In this document: positions 9,004 to 17,333 of the stretch, in pieces
Layout of the letters: each line of letters opens with the position of its first letter
How positions within the stretch are numbered: the first letter of the stretch is position 1
NCBI GenBank assembly: GCA_036381435.1
Contig: DASVCW010000026.1
Location: forward strand, 1 to 64,000
Direction of reading: 5' to 3'
DNA from: Fodinibius sp036381435
GTDB taxonomy: Bacteria > Bacteroidota > Rhodothermia > Balneolales > Balneolaceae
DNA: 64,000 nucleotides
Made by a program: the position numbers and the translations under genes
The notes under the pieces: model-generated
What the model was told of the DNA's origin: nothing
Seen by the model: only the letters and a program-made list of their open reading frames with translations
Database searches by the model: none

Positions 9004-10998
9004 ATGGAAAACATATTTAAAGCAATTAACCCTGTCTCAAAAGTAATATTAAGTTATTTACTCATAGCATCACTGTGGATACTTTTTAGTGACCAACTGG
9101 TAGATTTACTAGCTGCGGAAACAGGAAAAATAACTGTTTATCAAACTTATAAGGGACTTTTCTTTGTATCAGCAACAACAGTATTCCTCTATATATTAGT
9201 GAGCCGGATTATTAACGAACTCGAACAAAGTCGTACACGGCTGCAGAAAATAATGGATCAATCGCCGGGTATAATTTGCACGGTTAAAGAAGATGGAAGG
9301 TTTGCACAAGTGAGCAAAGCCGCCAAAGACGTCTTGGGATATACGCCCGAAGAACTATTGAATAACAAATTTTTAGCTTTTGTTCACCCCGATGATGTTG
9401 AGCTCACTACTAAGATCGCAATTGAAGTAATAAAGGGTACAGAATTCAGAGGTTTTACAAACCGCTATATTCGGAATGACGGTGAAATTGTGCATTTAGA
9501 GTGGTCCGCCCGGTGGGATGATGAAGATGAACTCATGCATGCGGTTGCAATAGACGTTACTGCATTAAAAGAAGCGGAAAATGAAACGGCCAAAGAAAGG
9601 AATATACTTCGTTCCATTATCGATAATATTCCGGATTATGTATTTGCTAAGGACCAGGAGCGAAGAATGATTCTAAGCAATAAAGCGATGAACAGGGCTA
9701 TATTCGGAGAAAAATATGAAAGAGAAGGACTAGGTAAAACGGCCTTTGATATGTTCAGCCCTGAAGTAGCGAAACCTATTGACGATGATGATAAAAGGGT
9801 TATTGAGGCCGGTGAATTGATAATTAACCGTGAGGAAATGGTTTATGGTTCTAAAGGAGATAAGCTGTGGCTGCAGACCACAAAAGTTCCGCTAAGGAAT
9901 CAAAACAACGAAATTTATGGCTTGGTAGGCATAACACGTAACGTTACAAAAAAGAAGAAGGCTGAAGATCAAATCAGACTGGCTAAAGAAAGGTATGAAA
10001 TGGTCATGAAGGCTACCAGGGATACGGTTTATGACTGGAATATTGCCAAAAGTAAGTTGAGTTGGGGAAATAATTTTGAATCAAATCACGCTCAAAACTA
10101 TTCGATTAAATACTGGTTAGAGAGAATACATCCGGAAGATCAAAAACGGGTAGAAAAAAGCTTAAATCAAACATTAGAATCACCATCGAAAACAAAATGG
10201 GAGTCAGAATACCGGTATGTAAACGAAAATCGAAGCTTTGATACCCTTTTAGAGAGAGGTTTTATCATAAGAGATAAAAAGGGCACAGCAATACGGATGA
10301 TTGGTTCCTTACAGGATATAACCGTACTTAAGCAAAAAGAACAAGAAGTTCTGGAATCGCTAAGGGAAAAGGAGGTTCTGCTGTCGGAAGTACATCACCG
10401 GGTGAAAAATAATCTTGCATTGGTATCCGGCATTGTTCAGTTACAAGCCTTTGAGGAAGGTGATAAAGAGTTAGAGGAAAAGCTGATGAGCTTTGTTATG
10501 AGAATTCATTCTATAGCAAATATCCATGAACAGTTATATCAGTCTAAAAGCTTTTCGAAATTAGATTTTTCAAAGAACCTGGAAACATTAATTAAAAATG
10601 TAGTTAATGTAGTTCAGTATGATGTCACCGTAGCACTTCATTTTAAACTAGATTCCGTTCAATTAAATGTAAACCAAGCGTTGCCGGCTTCTTTAATAGT
10701 TAATGAAGTGGTAACAAATATTTTGAGGCACGCTTTTAAAGGGTTAGATGAAGGAAAAATCACTGCTGAATTAAGTTGTATTGATGATACAGTAGGTGTA
10801 AAAATTATTGATAACGGAAAGAAACTTGCTGAAGACTTAAACACTAAGGAGAGCAAAACAGTTGGATTTGAGCTAATTGAAGTATTAACAAAACAATTAA
10901 ACGCAAACTACAAATATGAAACAATTGGCAGTGAATCCATGTTTATGCTCGAGTTCAAAAAAACTGATTTAAAAGGTATCTGTAATGCCTACTTATAA
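9004..10998 (+). CDS. Membrane-anchored multi-PAS sensor histidine kinase (HisKA_2 type)
   Basis: A 664-residue protein. Two N-terminal membrane helices (about residues 11-30 and 46-66) are followed by three PAS-type modules (~70-190, ~195-315, ~325-445). Then comes a HisKA_2 dimerisation/phosphoacceptor segment, LLSEVHHRVKNNLALVSGIV, with the first His of EVHHR as likely phospho-site. A HATPase domain follows with N-box NEVVTNILRHAF and G1-like box IIDNGKK. HisKA_2 kinases usually act on stand-alone response regulators, and none is adjacent here. A GTG start at 8995 is possible, but that codon is part of the Shine-Dalgarno AGAGGTG, which lies 6 nt before the ATG at 9004, so I use 9004. It may sense for the divergent pilin cluster, but this is only proximity. 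Confidence 0.9.
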   Translation: MENIFKAINPVSKVILSYLLIASLWILFSDQLVDLLAAETGKITVYQTYKGLFFVSATTVFLYILVSRIINELEQSRTRLQKIMDQSPGIICTVKEDGRFAQVSKAAKDVLGYTPEELLNNKFLAFVHPDDVELTTKIAIEVIKGTEFRGFTNRYIRNDGEIVHLEWSARWDDEDELMHAVAIDVTALKEAENETAKERNILRSIIDNIPDYVFAKDQERRMILSNKAMNRAIFGEKYEREGLGKTAFDMFSPEVAKPIDDDDKRVIEAGELIINREEMVYGSKGDKLWLQTTKVPLRNQNNEIYGLVGITRNVTKKKKAEDQIRLAKERYEMVMKATRDTVYDWNIAKSKLSWGNNFESNHAQNYSIKYWLERIHPEDQKRVEKSLNQTLESPSKTKWESEYRYVNENRSFDTLLERGFIIRDKKGTAIRMIGSLQDITVLKQKEQEVLESLREKEVLLSEVHHRVKNNLALVSGIVQLQAFEEGDKELEEKLMSFVMRIHSIANIHEQLYQSKSFSKLDFSKNLETLIKNVVNVVQYDVTVALHFKLDSVQLNVNQALPASLIVNEVVTNILRHAFKGLDEGKITAELSCIDDTVGVKIIDNGKKLAEDLNTKESKTVGFELIEVLTKQLNANYKYETIGSESMFMLEFKKTDLKGICNAYL

Positions 10999-11094
10999 CT
11001 TCTATTTTTACGATAATAGTATTTTGTGATTTATTACGGTTCTCCTATCTTAAGATTAAAATCCAGATTTTGATTAGTTAATACAGCGGTAATT

Positions 11095-11247
11095 ATGCAA
11101 GAAAAATATACCACATCCGAACAGTTTATTATCAAATTTTACCACTTCTTTAAATTTCAAACACAGACTCAGCAGAATTTGGTTGCTGATAAAGAATTAG
11201 CAAAAGCGACCGTAGAAAATTTGCATAAAAGCTGGGGAAGGGGATAA
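11095..11247 (+). CDS. Small hypothetical ORF (50 aa)
   Basis: An ATG-to-TAA frame of 50 codons starting MQEKYTTSEQFIIKFYHFFK, rich in Gln, Lys and Phe. There is no clear Shine-Dalgarno. I do not recognise it. It lies alone in the 285 bp between the kinase and tRNA-Arg, and could be a small gene, a remnant or chance. Confidence 0.25.
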   Translation: MQEKYTTSEQFIIKFYHFFKFQTQTQQNLVADKELAKATVENLHKSWGRG

Positions 11248-11284
11248 CCCTTAATTAAAAATTCACCATTCATAATTATTAATG

Positions 11285-11357
11285 TACCCCTACCAGGAGT
11301 CGAACCCGGATTTAAGGTTTAGGAAACCTCCGTTCTATCCACTTGAACTATAGGGGC
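11285..11357 (-). tRNA. tRNA-Arg (anticodon CCT)
   Basis: On the minus strand a 73-nt cloverleaf begins GCCCCTATAGTTC and ends with the T-arm CCGGG-TTCGACT-CCTGG and acceptor strand TAGGGGT plus discriminator A. The anticodon stem GAGGT/ACCTT encloses loop TTCCTAA, giving anticodon CCT (forward 11321-11323). The CCA end is not encoded. It reads AGG codons. Confidence 0.95.
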
Positions 11358-11374
11358 GTTTGAACCTATAAAAC

Positions 11375-11944
11375 TTAAAAGAGGCTGGCCTGTTCGTTGT
11401 CTTCTTTTTCGGCGCGTTCAAGGGCTGGCCGTGCAATATCTTTTTGATTTACCAGCAACATCTCTGCATTGAATTTTTTGTCGTAAATACGGCGGGCCAA
11501 TCCTTGAAGCGCCTTTTCCCCACGCGGGGTGATGAGTAGCCGCTCCTGATCATCAAGCGAAAGAAAACCAAACTCTTTTAAATCGTTAATGATCATATAG
11601 GCCAGCTTACTGATTGCCCCGGTATTCTTCTCTACATAATCACGCTTAACCGCTTCTTCTTTGGCTGAATGAACCAGTCCCAGCACATTCATTTCAACTT
11701 CCGTCAATGGGTAGCCTTCGCAACTTTTGGTGAGCGTTTTGTCCCAGGCTTTTTGGCTGTAGTACAAGCCAAACCACCACTTGCCTTCTTTAATAAGGTT
11801 ACCGGTCTGTGCACAGGCGAAATACTCACCCGGTTTTGCCTTTTTAGGAATGCCGCGGTCGCGATACATGGATACGAGCGTGGCAAGATCTAACTCATGC
11901 AAATTGGGGGGATACTGAAAACAATATGTGAACTTCTTCTCCAT
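11375..11944 (-). CDS. Conserved protein of unknown function ending in a clamp-binding-like motif
   Basis: A 189-residue soluble protein of no family I can name. Recognisable segments are a N-terminal KFTYCFQYPPNLHELDLATL, a middle KEGKWWFGLYYSQKAWD, and a winged-helix-like region around residues 105-150 (ISKLAYMIINDLKEFGFLSL, then LITPRGEKALQGLARRIYDK). The protein ends EQASLF, which fits the pentapeptide (QL[SD]LF-type) used by DNA polymerases and repair proteins to bind the sliding clamp. With topA upstream on the same strand (142 bp gap with a repeat), a DNA-related role is possible. Start at the ATG at 11944. Confidence 0.65.
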   Translation of the reverse strand: MEKKFTYCFQYPPNLHELDLATLVSMYRDRGIPKKAKPGEYFACAQTGNLIKEGKWWFGLYYSQKAWDKTLTKSCEGYPLTEVEMNVLGLVHSAKEEAVKRDYVEKNTGAISKLAYMIINDLKEFGFLSLDDQERLLITPRGEKALQGLARRIYDKKFNAEMLLVNQKDIARPALERAEKEDNEQASLF

Positions 11945-12020
11945 GGACTGTTGAAGTTAACGAAACTCAACCAAACGTCAAACGTGAGATGTGAGAAGAT
12001 AAGCAGGCGTGTCTTTTAAA

Positions 12021-12051
12021 GATGTAGGCCACTAGGGAAGTGGACTACATC
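12021..12051. repeat. 31-bp palindromic repeat, copy A
   Basis: GATGTAGGCCACT (12021-12033) and AGTGGACTACATC (12039-12051) pair except for one internal G-A mismatch. The same mismatch appears in the other copies (17099-17129 inverted, 59747-59778, 63736-63766). It is followed by a TCTCATGTTTCACTTCTGCCG tract that also recurs near other copies. It lies between topA and the clamp-motif gene. Confidence 0.85.
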
Positions 12052-12085
12052 GTCTCATGTTTCACTTCTGCCGTTTGCCGTCTGC

Positions 12086-14632
12086 TCACTTCCCTTTTTC
12101 TTCGATAAGCTGTACCGCTATATCCATCGAAACATCTTCTGGTTTGATGTCATCGGGCAGGCTGATATTCTTTTTACCGAATTTGATATAGGGGCCATAG
12201 CGGCCGTCCATCACCCGAACTTTTTTGCCATCTTCGGGGTGATCGCCCAGTTCTTTAATGGTCGATGATCCTCGTTTTTTACTTTTCTTTTGAGCCAGCA
12301 GCTCTACGGCACGGTCTAATTTTACTTCCAGGACATGATCATCACGTTTGAGGGAAGCAAATTTCCCGTCGTGAACTACAAACGGCCCATACCGTCCAAC
12401 ACCGGCTTTTATCACTTTACCGGTTTCAGGGTGTTTACCCAGTGGGCGCGGTAATTCGAGCAGACGAAGCGCGAGTTCAAGATCTACTTCTTCGGGTTTC
12501 ATTCCTTTTAGCAGAGAAGCACGATTCGGTTTTTTATTATCATCAGTAACTTCACCTTCCTGCACATAGGGTCCATAGCGGCCGTTCAGCACAAAAACAG
12601 GCTTTCCTGATTCTGGGTGATCTCCAATTGATCTGGGTCCTTCTTCTTCAGTTTTCATCAGTTCTTCCAATTTATCAACGGTAATATCGCTTGGTTTCCA
12701 GCTTACGGGGATGGAAGTGGTTAACTCTTCGCCATTAATCTGTTTTTTTATGTAAGGGCCAAAGCGTCCCACAAAAATCTGTATATCATCCAGGTTATGG
12801 AGGGGAAGTTGCAAATGACGCGCTTCTTGCGGATCGATTTTGTCTTCCTGCTGATCTACTTTGGATTTGAGCCCGCTGTCGCCTTTATAATAAGAGCTCA
12901 GATATGAGTTAGTATCCAGTTCACCCTGCGCGATTTGATCGAGCTTATTTTCCATTTCGGAAGTAAACTCGCTGTCCACCAGGTCTTCCAGGTTTTTTTC
13001 CAGCAACTCGGTAACAGCAAAAGCAGTGAAAGTGGGAATCAGCGTTTTGCCTTCAGATTCTGCATATCCGCGGTTTTGAATAGTGCTGATGATAGACGCG
13101 TAAGTACTTGGACGTCCCACGCCACGGTTTTCAAGCTCTTTCACCAGGCTTGCTTCAGTAAACCGTGCCGGCGGTTTCGTTTCGTGTGAAATGGGTTCAA
13201 CGCCTTTTTCAATAACTTCTTCTCCTTCGCTTAATTCAGGTAGGAATTTTTCCTGATTTTCAAGTGCTGCATCGGGGTCATCGCTGCCTTCAACATAAGC
13301 TCTAAAGAAGCCGGGAAAGATAATTTCTTTACCGCTGGTTCTGAATTCGGCTGTTTTCCCGTCTGCTTTGGCTTCGATCGTTACATTAGTAAACTCAAGT
13401 TCGGCTTGTGCCATCTGGGTAGCCATGGTTCTCTTCCAGATCAGGTCATAGAGCTTCAATTGCTGCCCGCGAAGGCCGGTATCGGCCGGTTTTTTGAAGC
13501 TGCTTCCGGCAGGACGAATTGCTTCGTGCGCATCCTGTTTGCCTTTAGACTTACCGGAATAGTTCCGTACCCGCTCAAACAGGTATTCTTTACCGTACTC
13601 ATCCTCCACTGCCGTCCGTGCCGCATTAATGGCTTGTCCCGACAACCGTGCAGAATCAGTACGCATGTAGGTGATGTAACCATTTTCATACAGCTTTTGA
13701 GCCACACCCATCGTTTGTTTGGCAGAAAAATTCAGCTTTCTGTTGGCTTCCTGCTGCAGGGTTGATGTGATGAAAGCCGGAGATGGATTTCGTTTCTGCC
13801 GGTTTTTAGTAATTTCTGATACGTTCCACTCGGCTTTGTCCAGGTCATCGCGCAATTTGGCGGCTGACTTATCATCCAGTAAAACTACTTTTTTCGGCTT
13901 TTTGAGTTTACCGGTATTTTCATCAAAATCTTTGCCCGAAGCCAGCCGCTTGCCGTCTAAATGAGTGAGGTCGGCTTCGAAAATATGTTTGTCATCTTGC
14001 TTGTGGAGCTGCGCTTTCAAATCCCAATAGCGTGCTGAGCGAAATTTCATCCGTTCTCTTTCGCGGTCTACCAAAAATCGGACTGCTACTGATTGAACAC
14101 GCCCTGCCGATAGCTTGGGAGCAATTTTTTTCCATAGCAGCGGTGAAACAGTATATCCCGCCAGGCGGTCGATAATGCGCCGGGCTTCCTGCGCATTTAC
14201 CAGGTTCATATCAATATCGCGGAAGTTGCCAAGTGCATTCTGAATGGCTTCTTTTGTAATTTCACGAAAAACCATACGCTTGACCGGTACCTCGGGTTTC
14301 AGGATTTCGGTCAGGTGCCATGAAATCGCTTCGCCTTCACGGTCTTCATCCGTTGCCAGAATCAGTTCATCCGAGTCCTTGAGCAGCTTTTTAAGGCGGG
14401 TAACAATTTTCTTTTTGCCTGATGGAATAACATACAGCGGATTGAAATCTTCATCTGTATTCACACCGAGGTTTGCCCAGTCTTCACCCTTAAACTTTTT
14501 GGGCACTTCTTTGGCATTGGCGGGCAGGTCGCGGATGTGCCCCATCGAAGTATCGATTACATAATCCTTGGGCAGATACTTCTTGAGTGTCTTAATTTTT
14601 GTGGGTGACTCTACAATGACTAACGACTTCAT
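12086..14632 (-). CDS. topA: DNA topoisomerase I (type IA)
   Basis: An 848-residue enzyme that relaxes negative supercoils through a 5'-phosphotyrosine link. It starts MKSLVIVESPTKIKTLKKYL (Toprim domain with the metal-binding Glu), with DEDREGEAISWH as the second Toprim motif. The active-site Tyr is in GYITYMRTDSARLS near residue 322. ENRGVGRPSTYASII marks the C-terminal part of the core. Instead of zinc fingers, the C-terminus carries four repeats of the form GRYGPYI/V (VGRFGPYIKK, NGRYGPYVQE, VGRYGPFVVH, DGRYGPYIKF), as in many non-proteobacterial TopA proteins. The peroxiredoxin gene ends 12 bp before its start, so the two are co-transcribed. Confidence 0.97.
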   Translation of the reverse strand: MKSLVIVESPTKIKTLKKYLPKDYVIDTSMGHIRDLPANAKEVPKKFKGEDWANLGVNTDEDFNPLYVIPSGKKKIVTRLKKLLKDSDELILATDEDREGEAISWHLTEILKPEVPVKRMVFREITKEAIQNALGNFRDIDMNLVNAQEARRIIDRLAGYTVSPLLWKKIAPKLSAGRVQSVAVRFLVDRERERMKFRSARYWDLKAQLHKQDDKHIFEADLTHLDGKRLASGKDFDENTGKLKKPKKVVLLDDKSAAKLRDDLDKAEWNVSEITKNRQKRNPSPAFITSTLQQEANRKLNFSAKQTMGVAQKLYENGYITYMRTDSARLSGQAINAARTAVEDEYGKEYLFERVRNYSGKSKGKQDAHEAIRPAGSSFKKPADTGLRGQQLKLYDLIWKRTMATQMAQAELEFTNVTIEAKADGKTAEFRTSGKEIIFPGFFRAYVEGSDDPDAALENQEKFLPELSEGEEVIEKGVEPISHETKPPARFTEASLVKELENRGVGRPSTYASIISTIQNRGYAESEGKTLIPTFTAFAVTELLEKNLEDLVDSEFTSEMENKLDQIAQGELDTNSYLSSYYKGDSGLKSKVDQQEDKIDPQEARHLQLPLHNLDDIQIFVGRFGPYIKKQINGEELTTSIPVSWKPSDITVDKLEELMKTEEEGPRSIGDHPESGKPVFVLNGRYGPYVQEGEVTDDNKKPNRASLLKGMKPEEVDLELALRLLELPRPLGKHPETGKVIKAGVGRYGPFVVHDGKFASLKRDDHVLEVKLDRAVELLAQKKSKKRGSSTIKELGDHPEDGKKVRVMDGRYGPYIKFGKKNISLPDDIKPEDVSMDIAVQLIEEKGK

Positions 14633-14644
14633 AAAATAATTTTT

Positions 14645-15118
14645 CTACAAGTTTTCAATCACTTGCTTTAACTCTGCAGCGTGATTTTTAGTATTTATTT
14701 TTTCAATAATGGCTTTAACAGTGCCATCGGGATCAATGATATAAGCCGACCGCGAAGGAGCTTGGTACTTATTACCGAACATATTTTTATCCACCACAGA
14801 ATCGGTGGCTTTGGCAAATTTATAGTCCGGATCGGATGCCAAAACGTAGTCAATGTCCATTTTTTCGGCATATTTTTTATGTGAACCGATACTGTCTTTG
14901 CTAATGGCAATAAGGTTATAGCCATGCTCGTCAAACCAGCCGGCATCATCAGCTAAGCTCGTATTTTGTTTATCACAGCCTGAGGTATTGTTCTTCATAT
15001 AAACTGATACAACGGTGGGACGATCGAGCAATTCACCGAATTCAACCGTTTTTTCTTCGCCGTTTTGAACAATGTCGAGCGTGAAACCAGTGTCGATTTT
15101 GGTGCCTTCGTTAATCAT
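14645..15118 (-). CDS. bcp: Peroxiredoxin, Bcp/PrxQ type
   Basis: A 157-residue thiol peroxidase of the AhpC/TSA family. The active-site loop VYMKNNTSGCDKQN corresponds to the PrxQ motif (P/Y-x-x-N-T-x-G-C) with the peroxidatic Cys. The Glu that normally closes this motif is replaced by Gln. There is no resolving Cys five residues later, so it would use a 1-Cys or intermolecular mechanism. The C-terminal part SRSAYIIDPDGTVKAIIEKI is typical of the fold. It reduces hydroperoxides in the cytoplasm (no signal peptide). It is the promoter-proximal gene of an operon with topA. Confidence 0.9.
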   Translation of the reverse strand: MINEGTKIDTGFTLDIVQNGEEKTVEFGELLDRPTVVSVYMKNNTSGCDKQNTSLADDAGWFDEHGYNLIAISKDSIGSHKKYAEKMDIDYVLASDPDYKFAKATDSVVDKNMFGNKYQAPSRSAYIIDPDGTVKAIIEKINTKNHAAELKQVIENL

Positions 15119-15289
15119 GATCCTGTAATTTACGGGGTTATATTAGTTATTTTTGCAAATTACGTAACTTAACCCGGTGATAAAATCGTTCAATAATTTT
15201 GACAGTAATAATAAACTGCTTGCGCTGATACTGCAATAATCTTTTTTGCCGAGCGAAGCTAGTACTTGAAGTTGAAGATTGCATGAAGG

Positions 15290-15325
15290 GCGGCAGACGT
15301 GAAATGTGAGACGTGAGACGAATGC
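15290..15325. repeat. GTGAAA/GTGAGAC intergenic tract
   Basis: The tract contains GCAGACGTGAAATGTGAGAC followed by GTGAGACGAATGCCGCC. Related tracts are at 11969-11989, 12049-12080, 15770-15815, 17070-17096, 59045-59060, 61973-61990 and 63766-63792. All are intergenic and several touch the 31-bp palindrome. Confidence 0.6.
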
Positions 15326-15338
15326 CGCCCCATCAATT

Positions 15339-15692
15339 CTATCCCGGCCTTTTTATTAAATTGGATAACATCGCAAAAATATGATTTAGTTGATCTTCTA
15401 AATCTTCATTTTCACCCTTTAAATAATTCAAACGGATAGCGATTTCTAATTGAGTATCAATTTCAACGAGTGAAGATCGAGCAATTTCATAAAATCTTTT
15501 CCTTTCCTTAGCTGAAGAACGGGCTGCGCCTTCAGCAATGTTTGACGGAACTGAGACCGCTGCTCTTTGTAGCTGCGAAGCCAGTCCATACACTTCAGAT
15601 TTTGGAAATTTCCCAGTAATCCGATAAATATTAACCGTTAATTCGATTGCTAATTTCCATACATTCAATTTTTTGTGCTTTAGTTTGATCAT
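15339..15692 (-). CDS. Four-helix-bundle protein (S23/IVP-like), copy 1
   Basis: A 117-residue, all-helical protein of the four-helix-bundle family first known from 23S rRNA intervening sequences; the same fold includes the Avd accessory proteins of diversity-generating retroelements. Diagnostic segments are LKHKKLNVWKLAIELTVNIY, FPKSEVYGLASQLQRAAVSV, then PSNIAEGAARSSAKERKRFY. The exact role of stand-alone copies is unknown. It is flanked on both sides by GTGAGAC-type tracts. No reverse transcriptase or rRNA is nearby. A second member is at 22474-22827, only ~30% similar by eye. Confidence 0.88.
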   Translation of the reverse strand: MIKLKHKKLNVWKLAIELTVNIYRITGKFPKSEVYGLASQLQRAAVSVPSNIAEGAARSSAKERKRFYEIARSSLVEIDTQLEIAIRLNYLKGENEDLEDQLNHIFAMLSNLIKRPG

Positions 15693-15769
15693 AATTACTT
15701 CTTTAATTAGTTATGGTTCTTAAGTAAGACCCTTTTCAAACTAAATCCTTACAGAAACTTTTCATGCAG

Positions 15770-15815
15770 GCAAACGGCAAATAGGAAATTCGTCTCACGT
15801 TTCACATCTCACGTC
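15770..15815. repeat. GTGAGAC-type tract, opposite orientation
   Basis: Contains CGTCTCACGTTTCACATCTC followed by ACGTCCGC, the reverse complement of the tract on the other side of the four-helix-bundle gene. The gene is therefore bracketed by an inverted pair of low-complexity tracts. Confidence 0.55.
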
Positions 15816-15877
15816 CGCTTTCCTTATTTTATCTCAATTATCAATTTTCGAGCTATCAACCATAATTGTTTTCAACT

Positions 15878-17065
15878 ATGCCTGAACGATTTGAATTCCA
15901 TACTGAAGATGTTAACTCTGAGGCTGAAATTACCAAAAGGATTGAGGAAGCCTGTGATATTATGGAATCGATTTATAAAAAAGGAGAATACCCTAAAGTG
16001 CTGGTTAAGCGGTCATGGTCGAAACACAATCCTATCATTACGGGTGAAATTGCAAAGCCTAAAGCCTACCGTTGGTATCTGCTCCGTGAATTAAAAAAGC
16101 TGGCTGAAAAAGGGGCCGTGATTAAGGTTATTTCATCCCGTGAACGGTTGACTATGAACGACCCGCAACTGCTCGATAACACGGATGAAGACAGCTGGGA
16201 TATCACTCAAAAAAAGTTGTTTTTGTTCAGTCCCGAGCGCATTGATATTTCGCTGAACCGGCTGGAGCATTATACCGGAACCCGTCCGGAAGATTTCCAG
16301 CGGTATATTCTTTTTACTAATTATGATATGCATGTGGGTGTGTTTAAAGAGCGCTTTCCCGATTGCGTTCAACCAAGTCGTGAGGGTGTACAGATGCCGG
16401 CCTATCACCACAAACTGGATGATAATAAAGGCGTAACGCTGATCAACATCGGCGTGGGGCCTTCAAACGCCAAAACTATAACTGACCACGTAGCGGTGCT
16501 GCGTCCCGATGCGATGATTATGGTCGGGCATTGCGGAGGGCTTCGGAACCACCAGGAAATCGGTGATTTTGTGCTCGCTACCGGTTTTATGCGTGATGAT
16601 GGCGTGCTCGATGATATTTTGCCGCTGAATATTCCTATCACCCCAAATTATTTACTGAATGTGTATTTAAAAGAGGTATTGGATAAATATAATCGCGATC
16701 ACCGGCTTGGTACTATTTATACGACGGCAAATCGTAATTGGGAATTCATCAAGAAGCGCACGGTTGAGCAAATCCACATGAGTCGCAGCATCGCGGTGGA
16801 TATGGAATCGGCTACGGTGGCGACTAATGGCTACCGGTATCGCATCCCCAATGCCACCTTGCTTTGTGTGAGCGATAAGCCGCTGCATGGTAAACCTAAA
16901 CTGAGCAATGAAGCTCAGGAGTTTTATGATAATTCTAAGCAGCTTCACCTCGAAATGGTGCTTGAGGTACTTGAGATTTGCAAGCAAAATTATCCCGAAG
17001 GGCTGCCGAACGCCAGTATTCGAGCCTTAAATGAACCGCTGATGGGTGGCCCGGGGGATGATTAG
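15878..17065 (+). CDS. amn: AMP nucleosidase
   Basis: A 395-residue protein. It hydrolyses AMP to adenine and ribose 5-phosphate. The N-terminal ~150 residues form the Amn-specific domain. The C-terminal part is a nucleoside-phosphorylase-type domain with TLINIGVGPSNAKTITDHVA, then PDAMIMVGHCGGLRNHQEIG, the MESATVATNGYRYRIP substrate-binding Glu motif and LCVSDKPLHGKPK. The frame opens at a TTG at 15866, but the ATG at 15878 is the more natural start. It is soluble and monocistronic; a strong terminator follows at 17144. Confidence 0.93.
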   Translation: MPERFEFHTEDVNSEAEITKRIEEACDIMESIYKKGEYPKVLVKRSWSKHNPIITGEIAKPKAYRWYLLRELKKLAEKGAVIKVISSRERLTMNDPQLLDNTDEDSWDITQKKLFLFSPERIDISLNRLEHYTGTRPEDFQRYILFTNYDMHVGVFKERFPDCVQPSREGVQMPAYHHKLDDNKGVTLINIGVGPSNAKTITDHVAVLRPDAMIMVGHCGGLRNHQEIGDFVLATGFMRDDGVLDDILPLNIPITPNYLLNVYLKEVLDKYNRDHRLGTIYTTANRNWEFIKKRTVEQIHMSRSIAVDMESATVATNGYRYRIPNATLLCVSDKPLHGKPKLSNEAQEFYDNSKQLHLEMVLEVLEICKQNYPEGLPNASIRALNEPLMGGPGDD

Positions 17066-17098
17066 TGCAAGCGTAAAATGTGAGGCGGCAGACGGATT

Positions 17099-17129
17099 GA
17101 TGTAGTCCACTTTTAAAGTGGCCTACATC
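17099..17129. repeat. 31-bp palindromic repeat, copy B (inverted orientation)
   Basis: GATGTAGTCCACTTT (17099-17113) and AAAGTGGCCTACATC (17115-17129). It is the reverse complement of the other three copies, with the same single mismatch. It sits just after the amn stop, before the terminator. Confidence 0.85.
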
Positions 17130-17143
17130 TTTAAAAGATAAAG

Positions 17144-17179
17144 CCCTGGCAGAGTTCAGAATTCTGTCAGGGTTTTTTT
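17144..17179 (+). terminator. Rho-independent terminator of amn
   Basis: CCCTGGCAGA (17144-17153) and TCTGTCAGGG (17163-17172) form a 10 bp stem with one G-T wobble, followed by TTTTTTT (17173-17179). Confidence 0.92.
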
Positions 17180-17191
17180 GTGCTATGGACT

Positions 17192-17221
17192 GGCGCGAGC
17201 GTCTCGCTCGTGCCATTTTTT
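17192..17221 (+). terminator. Second hairpin with T-run
   Basis: GGCGCGAGCG (17192-17201) pairs with CGCTCGTGCC (17205-17214) around a 3-nt loop. It is followed by A and a T-run to 17221. It backs up the amn terminator, or is a repeat of the kind found at operon ends. Confidence 0.7.
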
Positions 17222-17260
17222 TAGACATTCTCTAAAAAGTGATTATGTTTTTATCGAAAA

Positions 17261-17278
17261 ACAATAAATATTTATTGT
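17261..17278. promoter_or_regulatory. 18-bp perfect palindrome upstream of the DUF2975 operon
   Basis: ACAATAAATATTTATTGT is perfectly symmetric. It lies 56 bp before the ATG at 17334, where an operator or promoter element would be expected. Confidence 0.55.
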
Positions 17279-17298
17279 ATATCATTTAATTTTTGCCT

Positions 17299-17325
17299 TA
17301 ATTCGTTAGGAATACTAACGAATTA
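17299..17325. promoter_or_regulatory. Candidate operator (11-bp inverted repeat) of the DUF2975-HTH operon
   Basis: TAATTCGTTAG (17299-17309) and CTAACGAATTA (17315-17325) are perfect inverted repeats with a 5-nt spacer, ending 8 bp before the first start codon. The operon's last gene encodes a Cro/CI-type HTH protein, so autoregulation through this site is likely. As it overlaps the leader, it could also act as an mRNA hairpin near the ribosome binding site. Confidence 0.6.
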
Positions 17326-17333
17326 GAGAAGAC

